A DNA stretch of 64,000 bases from Mycobacterium sp. BK086 (GTDB taxonomy: Bacteria; Actinomycetota; Actinomycetes; Mycobacteriales; Mycobacteriaceae). This document shows, one piece after another, positions 59,451-64,000 of the stretch. The stretch spans positions 248,001 to 312,000 of the forward strand of contig SNWL01000008.1 in NCBI GenBank assembly GCA_004362315.1. Direction: 5' to 3'. Each line of letters opens with the position of its first letter. Position 1 is the stretch's first letter. Below the pieces are notes generated by a model, which worked only from the letters and a program-made list of their open reading frames with translations, did no database searches and was not told the DNA's origin. A program made the translations under genes and the position numbers.

Positions 59451-61818
59451 CCGGGCCGTGCCTGCGCCGTTGACGGTGGCGCACGTGATCCACTCTCTCG
59501 GATCAGGCGGCGCCGAGGCGGTATTGGTCGATCTTGCCCGCGCGGCCCCGTCGGCGGCGATACGCCTCGTCGTCATCGGGCTTTCTGATGCGCACTCCGA
59601 GGGGGCCGTGGACAACCGGGCCGTCCCACTGCTGCGCGAGCAGGGCGCAACTGTCTACGAAATGCACTCGGGGCGTTATGATCTCACCGCCGTCATACGA
59701 TTGGCCAAGGTGCTCAGAGACGAGCGCGTCGATATCGTGCACACCCACCTGAAGCACGCCGACCTGGTCGGCGGGCTAGCGGCCCGCCTGGTCGGGGTTC
59801 CGTCGGTCTCGACTCTGCATGTCATCGACATCCCGAAGTCCCGGGCGTCCCGGTTGCGGGTCAAGGCGGCGGTCGTCGGCCGCCGGTTCCTGTCGCGCGC
59901 GGTCATCGCCCTGTCCAGCGCCCAACGACGATGGTATGCCGAATACGCCGGCGCGGCGGCCCCGATCGTGGTGTTGCCCAACGGTGTTGTCGAACCTCGG
60001 GTCACCCGCGACCGCGCGGCGATCCGCGACGAGATCGGGGTACCCGAGGGCCACCTGCTGGCCGTCTGCGCGAGTCTGATGCGGCCGGAGAAGGGTCATG
60101 CCGACCTCGTCGAGGCGGTACGGCTGCTTACCGCCGACGTGCCCGTGGTCGTCGCCCTTGCCGGCGACGGCCCGCTGCTGGACGAGATCCAATCATCGGT
60201 GGACTCCGATCCTTCTCTTGCCCAACGGGTTCGGATCCTCGGATTCCGCGGCGACGTGCCAGACCTCATCGCGGCCGCCGACTTCGTCGTCCAACCCTCG
60301 CTGGAGGATGCCCTACCCACATCGCTCATCTCGTCGCTGGCCGGCGCCCGGCCGATCGTGGCGACCAACGTCGGGGGCATCCCCGATATCGTCGGCCCCG
60401 GCTGCGGGCTCCTCGTGGCGGCGGGACAGCCCGCTGCGCTGAGCTCTGGAATCGCCGATATGGCAACGACGATCCAGACCGACCCCGGCCAGCTCGCCGC
60501 AATGGAGCGCGCCACCCGCGAGCGCTACGACACCACCTACAGCGCCGACGTCTGGGTGCAGAACCTGCGCGCGCTCTACTCCCAGGTACTCCGGCGCGAC
60601 AACGCGCGAGCACCGCAATCTGTGGTATTGGTGGAGTTTCCGCCGTCCGGTGGCCTGTACCAATTCTCGCTTCAGCTCGGTGAGGCGCTGGCACGCGCCG
60701 GTGACAGCGTGGAGCTCGTCACCGGCCCGTCCCCTGAACTGGGCTCTCGCGAACTCGGTTGCCGCGTCCTGTCTATCCTGCCGACCTGGCACCCCACGGC
60801 CGGCGCGGCTCTGCCGGAACTCTTGCGTAAGGGCCGCAGGGTGATTCGGGCCGGTCGGCACACCGCCGCCTGGGGTGTCCTGCTGGCGCACCTGATCCGT
60901 ACCCGGCCCGACGTGGTGGTGTGGTCGGCCTGGCGGTTCCCGAGCGACGGCTGGGGTGTGCGTGCGGTGCGCAAGGTCATCCCGAATGCCTTGTTGGTCT
61001 TGGTGGCTCATGAACCGCGCGCGCTGGTCGAGCAACCCGGCCAGGACGGCCTGTACAAGACATCGCCGCTCATGACGCGGGCGCTGGGTCCGGCCTACGC
61101 CGATCTCGACGCCGTGTTCGTGCTCGGGGAGTCGGCGAAGCGCATCCTGCTGGAGACGTGGCCGGTGACCGCACCGGTCCACGTGATCCCGCACGGCGAC
61201 GAAGGGATCTATGCCTCGGCCACCATGCCGAGCCCGGCCGCCACCGGTCCGCAAGCGCTGTGCTTCGGCACGGTCACCGCCTACAAGGGCATCGACACCC
61301 TGTTCAAGGCCTGGCCCGCGGTACGGGCTCAACTCCCCGACGCCGAACTGGTGGTGGCCGGCGCGCTGGGTCCCGACATGGACGAGTCGGCGCTGCGTGC
61401 CGATGTCGCCCAGCTGTCCGGGGTGCGGCTGGAGCTCGGGTATATCCCCGTCTCGGACGTGGCGTCCTACTTCGCGCCCGCGCGCTGCGTGGTCCTTCCG
61501 TACAAGCGCAGCTCGCAATCCGGTGTGGCACACCTGGCATACACGTTGGGCCGGCCCGTTGTCGCCACCAGAGTCGGGGACATCCCGGTTGTGGTCCGCG
61601 ACGGGATCTCCGGAATCCTCGTCGAACCCGATGACCCCGATTCACTGGCCGCCGGGCTGATTCGGCTGCTGACCGATCCCGCGCTCGCGGAGACCATGGG
61701 CAAGGCCGGCGAACAGAGCCTGGCCGGGGTGTCGTGGGACGAGGTCGGAACCCAAGTCCTGGCGGCTCTGTCAGACGCCCGAAAGGCGCGGGGCGCAACA
61801 GGATTGGCGCAGCGTTAG
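59437..61818 (+). CDS. Two glycosyltransferase domains in one protein
   Basis: The 793-residue protein is two GT4 enzymes in tandem. Domain 1 (about 12-385) starts VAHVIHSLGSGGAEAVLVDL and ends in EDALPTSLISSLAGARPIV. Domain 2 (about 395-785) starts VVLVEFPPSGGLYQFSLQL and ends SGVAHLAYTLGRPVVATRVG. It probably adds two successive sugars. GTG 59437 has CAGGAGG 6 nt upstream. No break in frame or codon use marks the join. Confidence 0.88.
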   Translation: MNAPDRAVPAPLTVAHVIHSLGSGGAEAVLVDLARAAPSAAIRLVVIGLSDAHSEGAVDNRAVPLLREQGATVYEMHSGRYDLTAVIRLAKVLRDERVDIVHTHLKHADLVGGLAARLVGVPSVSTLHVIDIPKSRASRLRVKAAVVGRRFLSRAVIALSSAQRRWYAEYAGAAAPIVVLPNGVVEPRVTRDRAAIRDEIGVPEGHLLAVCASLMRPEKGHADLVEAVRLLTADVPVVVALAGDGPLLDEIQSSVDSDPSLAQRVRILGFRGDVPDLIAAADFVVQPSLEDALPTSLISSLAGARPIVATNVGGIPDIVGPGCGLLVAAGQPAALSSGIADMATTIQTDPGQLAAMERATRERYDTTYSADVWVQNLRALYSQVLRRDNARAPQSVVLVEFPPSGGLYQFSLQLGEALARAGDSVELVTGPSPELGSRELGCRVLSILPTWHPTAGAALPELLRKGRRVIRAGRHTAAWGVLLAHLIRTRPDVVVWSAWRFPSDGWGVRAVRKVIPNALLVLVAHEPRALVEQPGQDGLYKTSPLMTRALGPAYADLDAVFVLGESAKRILLETWPVTAPVHVIPHGDEGIYASATMPSPAATGPQALCFGTVTAYKGIDTLFKAWPAVRAQLPDAELVVAGALGPDMDESALRADVAQLSGVRLELGYIPVSDVASYFAPARCVVLPYKRSSQSGVAHLAYTLGRPVVATRVGDIPVVVRDGISGILVEPDDPDSLAAGLIRLLTDPALAETMGKAGEQSLAGVSWDEVGTQVLAALSDARKARGATGLAQR

Positions 61819-62649
61819 TTACTCCGCGGCGCGGGTGGCCGGGTGGATGGCAAGCAGTCCCAATCCCGCCCGCCGTTTGCACATGGCCGCGAGTTCCGCG
61901 TAGGCCTTCTCACCGATCAGCTCGGTCAGCTCAGGGCCGTAGGACTGCCACACCTGCTTTTTCCCGACGTGGGCCCCCGGATCGCCTGTGCAATACCAGT
62001 GCAGGTCCAAACCGCCTTCGCCCCAGCCACGCCGGTCGTATTCGGTGATCAGGGTTTTGAGCACCTCGCTGCCGTCGGGCCGGGTGATGCGCTCCTGGAC
62101 GCGACGGATCGGAAGCTGCCAGCAGATCTCGGGTTTCATCGTCAGCGGCTCGACGCCGAGTTTGAGTGCCTTGGTGTGCAGCGCGCAGCCGATGCCCGTC
62201 GGGAAGCCCGGCCGATTCAGGAAGATGCAGGCGCCCTTGTACTTGCGGGTGCGCAGTGCGGGCTCGTCGTCGTACTCGTCCTGTTCGAGGTAGCCCTTGC
62301 GGCCCAGCCCCTTCTCCCGGAACTGCCAATCGTCGTCGGTCAACTGTTTGACCGCCTCGTCGAGGTTGGCGCGGTCGTCGTCATCGGACAGGAACGCTCC
62401 GTGCGAGCAGCAGCCGTCGTCCGGGCGTCCCTCGACCGTGCCCTTGCAGGCCGGCGTCCCGAAGACACACGTCCAATGCGACAGCAGCCAGGTCATATCC
62501 GCGGCGATGAGATGTTCTGGATCGTCCGGGTCGTAGAACTCGACCCACTCGCGCGGGAAGTCCAGTTCGACCTCGCCTGGGTGCCCATGTGTCACAGCGC
62601 CCAACGGTAGTCCACTTTCGCGCAGCCTTCTCGCCGGCTTTTGTGCCAT
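61819..62649 (-). CDS. Conserved protein (Rv0495c-like, DUF3109)
   Basis: The 276-residue protein has a cysteine-rich segment ([17 protein letters not shown] at about 60-85) and later CALHTK and CWQLPIRR, suggesting metal binding. It is a conserved mycobacterial protein of unknown function. ATG 62649 is chosen; a GTG further in would drop 18 residues. It is convergent with the EPS block and marks its end. Confidence 0.88.
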   Translation of the reverse strand: MAQKPARRLRESGLPLGAVTHGHPGEVELDFPREWVEFYDPDDPEHLIAADMTWLLSHWTCVFGTPACKGTVEGRPDDGCCSHGAFLSDDDDRANLDEAVKQLTDDDWQFREKGLGRKGYLEQDEYDDEPALRTRKYKGACIFLNRPGFPTGIGCALHTKALKLGVEPLTMKPEICWQLPIRRVQERITRPDGSEVLKTLITEYDRRGWGEGGLDLHWYCTGDPGAHVGKKQVWQSYGPELTELIGEKAYAELAAMCKRRAGLGLLAIHPATRAAE

Positions 62650-62678
62650 GTCGCAAGTGGCGCGCATCGCTGTCGCGC

Positions 62679-62684
62679 TACGTT
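62679..62684 (+). promoter_or_regulatory. Leaderless -10 box of ppx
   Basis: TACGTT ends 7 nt before GTG 62692. Confidence 0.45.
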
Positions 62685-62691
62685 TGTCCAC

Positions 62692-63708
62692 GTGCGATTA
62701 GGCGTCCTCGATGTGGGCAGCAACACGGTTCATCTGCTGGTGGTCGATGCGCACCGCGGCGGGCACCCGACTCCGATGAGTTCGACAAAGGCCGCGCTGC
62801 GGCTCGCCGAGGCGATCGACGACTCCGGCAAGCTCACCCGCCGCGGCGCGGACAAGCTGATCGAGACCATCGACGAGTTCGCCAAGATCGCGGCCAGCTC
62901 CGGCTGCGCCGACCTGATGGCCTTTGCCACGTCCGCGGTCCGCGACGCCAAGAATTCCGAGGACGTGCTGGCCCGGGTCCTGGCCGAGACTGGGGTGAAC
63001 CTGCAGGTTCTCTCGGGTGCCAACGAGTCCCGGCTGACGTTCTTGGCGGTGCGGCGCTGGTACGGCTGGAGTGCCGGGCGGATCATCAACCTCGACATCG
63101 GTGGCGGGTCACTCGAGCTGTCCAACGGTGTCGACGAGGCACCCGAGGTGGCGTTGTCGCTGCCGCTGGGGGCCGGCCGGCTCACCCGCGAATGGCTGCC
63201 CGACGATCCGCCGGGCCGGCGCCGGGTGGCCATGCTGCGGGACTGGCTGGACAACGAACTCGCCGAGGCCAGCGCGTTCGTCCTGGAGGCCGGCGTTCCG
63301 GACCTCGCGGTGGCGACCTCGAAGACGTTCCGCTCGCTGGCCCGCCTCACCGGCGCCGCCCCCTCGGGCGCCGGGCCCAGGGTCAAGCGGACGCTCACAG
63401 CCAACGGCCTGAGGCAGCTCATATCCTTCATCTCTAGGATGACGACGACAGATCGTGCCGAGTTGGAGGGAGTCAGCGCCGAGCGGGCGCCACAAATCGT
63501 GGCCGGCGCTCTGGTGGCGGAAGCAAGTATGCGAGCACTGTCACTGGAGTCCGTCGACATCTGTCCGTGGGCACTGCGCGAGGGCATCATCCTGCGGCGA
63601 CTCGATAGCGAAGCTGACGGAACTGCCCTGGTAGAAACCTCCGTGGGGGATGCTGGAGGCAAGGTTTTTGATCGGTCGACTGCCGCCCGATCGAGAGGCA
63701 CACGATGA
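62692..63708 (+). CDS. ppx: Exopolyphosphatase / ppGpp phosphohydrolase family
   Basis: The 338-residue protein has the ASKHA phosphate motifs: [17 protein letters not shown] (1-18) and [12 protein letters not shown] (about 141-152). It hydrolyses polyphosphate or the guanosine alarmone pppGpp. The order equals Rv0496. It is the second polyphosphate enzyme in the window besides ppk2. Confidence 0.94.
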   Translation: MRLGVLDVGSNTVHLLVVDAHRGGHPTPMSSTKAALRLAEAIDDSGKLTRRGADKLIETIDEFAKIAASSGCADLMAFATSAVRDAKNSEDVLARVLAETGVNLQVLSGANESRLTFLAVRRWYGWSAGRIINLDIGGGSLELSNGVDEAPEVALSLPLGAGRLTREWLPDDPPGRRRVAMLRDWLDNELAEASAFVLEAGVPDLAVATSKTFRSLARLTGAAPSGAGPRVKRTLTANGLRQLISFISRMTTTDRAELEGVSAERAPQIVAGALVAEASMRALSLESVDICPWALREGIILRRLDSEADGTALVETSVGDAGGKVFDRSTAARSRGTR

Positions 63709-64000
63709 CTGCACCAGATGACAGCGAGAACAGCCGGCCGATCTCGGTCGCCGAGCTGCTCGCCAAGAACGGAACGATCGGCTCACCGCCGGTCGGGGGG
63801 CGGCGTCGCCGCCGGCGCGGTAACAGCGACGCGGTGACGGTAGCCGAGCTGACCGGCGAGATCCCGATCATTCGGACCGGCGAGATGCCGATCGTGCGTG
63901 ACGTCGAGGTCACCGACGTCGAGGTGACCGAGGAACCGGTCGACGAAGAGACCACCGCTCCCGAGCCGGCCGAGACGCCGGCCACCAACGGATCGGCCCC
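63705..64000 (+). CDS. Rv0497-like membrane protein, cut by the window's right edge
   Basis: Only the first 98 residues are present: a Ser/Glu-rich cytosolic region with RRRRRR and repeated ITTGE/IVRTGE-like units ([14 protein letters not shown]). The membrane part lies beyond the edge. It overlaps ppx by 4 nt. Confidence 0.8.
   Translation, partial: MTAPDDSENSRPISVAELLAKNGTIGSPPVGGRRRRRRGNSDAVTVAELTGEIPIIRTGEMPIVRDVEVTDVEVTEEPVDEETTAPEPAETPATNGSA

Overview
The window reads as chromosome of a high-GC, probably non-tuberculous and fast-growing mycobacterium (Mycolicibacterium-like). The evidence is a long run of genes in the same order as the M. tuberculosis segment Rv0457c to Rv0497, recognised by protein motifs: prolyl oligopeptidase, aldehyde dehydrogenase plus DUF779, lpdC, ramB, icl, fadB2, umaA, a TetR regulator, a DUF445 protein, an XRE regulator, hbhA, deoC, murB, lprQ, a ROK regulator, mshA, gpm1, senX3-regX3, an Rv0495c-like gene and ppx. 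Many genes start with GTG directly downstream of a TANNNT -10 box with no Shine-Dalgarno sequence, which is the mycobacterial leaderless style. I saw no tRNA, rRNA, CRISPR array, insertion sequence or prophage.

Four blocks break the conserved backbone. Block A (2043-4197) is a compact three-gene operon joined by 4-nt overlaps: a small EspC/WXG100-like protein, a 508-residue protein with a perfect EF-hand loop and a glycine-zipper C-terminus, and a three-helix membrane protein. Block B (6404-11785) lies between the peptidase and the aldehyde dehydrogenase. It holds a small L7/L12-domain protein, an NTF2-flavin monooxygenase fusion, a 2,3-butanediol-type dehydrogenase, an SDR and a GAF regulator. 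With the ALDH and DUF779 genes behind it, it looks like a ketone/acyloin breakdown module controlled from an unusually symmetrical divergent promoter. Block C (23117-28674) carries a PPK2 kinase, a prokaryotic glutamate-receptor-type ion channel, a TetR regulator, a repeat-rich surface protein and a metallopeptidase-like lipoprotein.

Block D (47508-61818) sits between regX3 and the Rv0495c-like gene and is the most striking part. It is a nearly complete Wzx/Wzy-type exopolysaccharide locus: an initiating phosphoglycosyltransferase, four glycosyltransferase genes (one encoding two fused enzymes), a flippase, a polymerase, a Wzz-like chain-length protein, an FkbM methyltransferase, an alkaline-phosphatase-superfamily enzyme and an exported protein of unknown fold. 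The polymerase carries a second Wzz-like hairpin at its C-terminus. No tyrosine kinase or outer-membrane exporter is encoded in the window.

The backbone genes cover acetate and fatty-acid metabolism (ramB, icl, fadB2, lpdC), envelope work (umaA, murB, lprQ, hbhA), mycothiol synthesis (mshA), phosphate sensing (senX3-regX3), glycolysis (gpm1) and polyphosphate or ppGpp turnover (ppx, ppk2). The right edge cuts an Rv0497-like gene.
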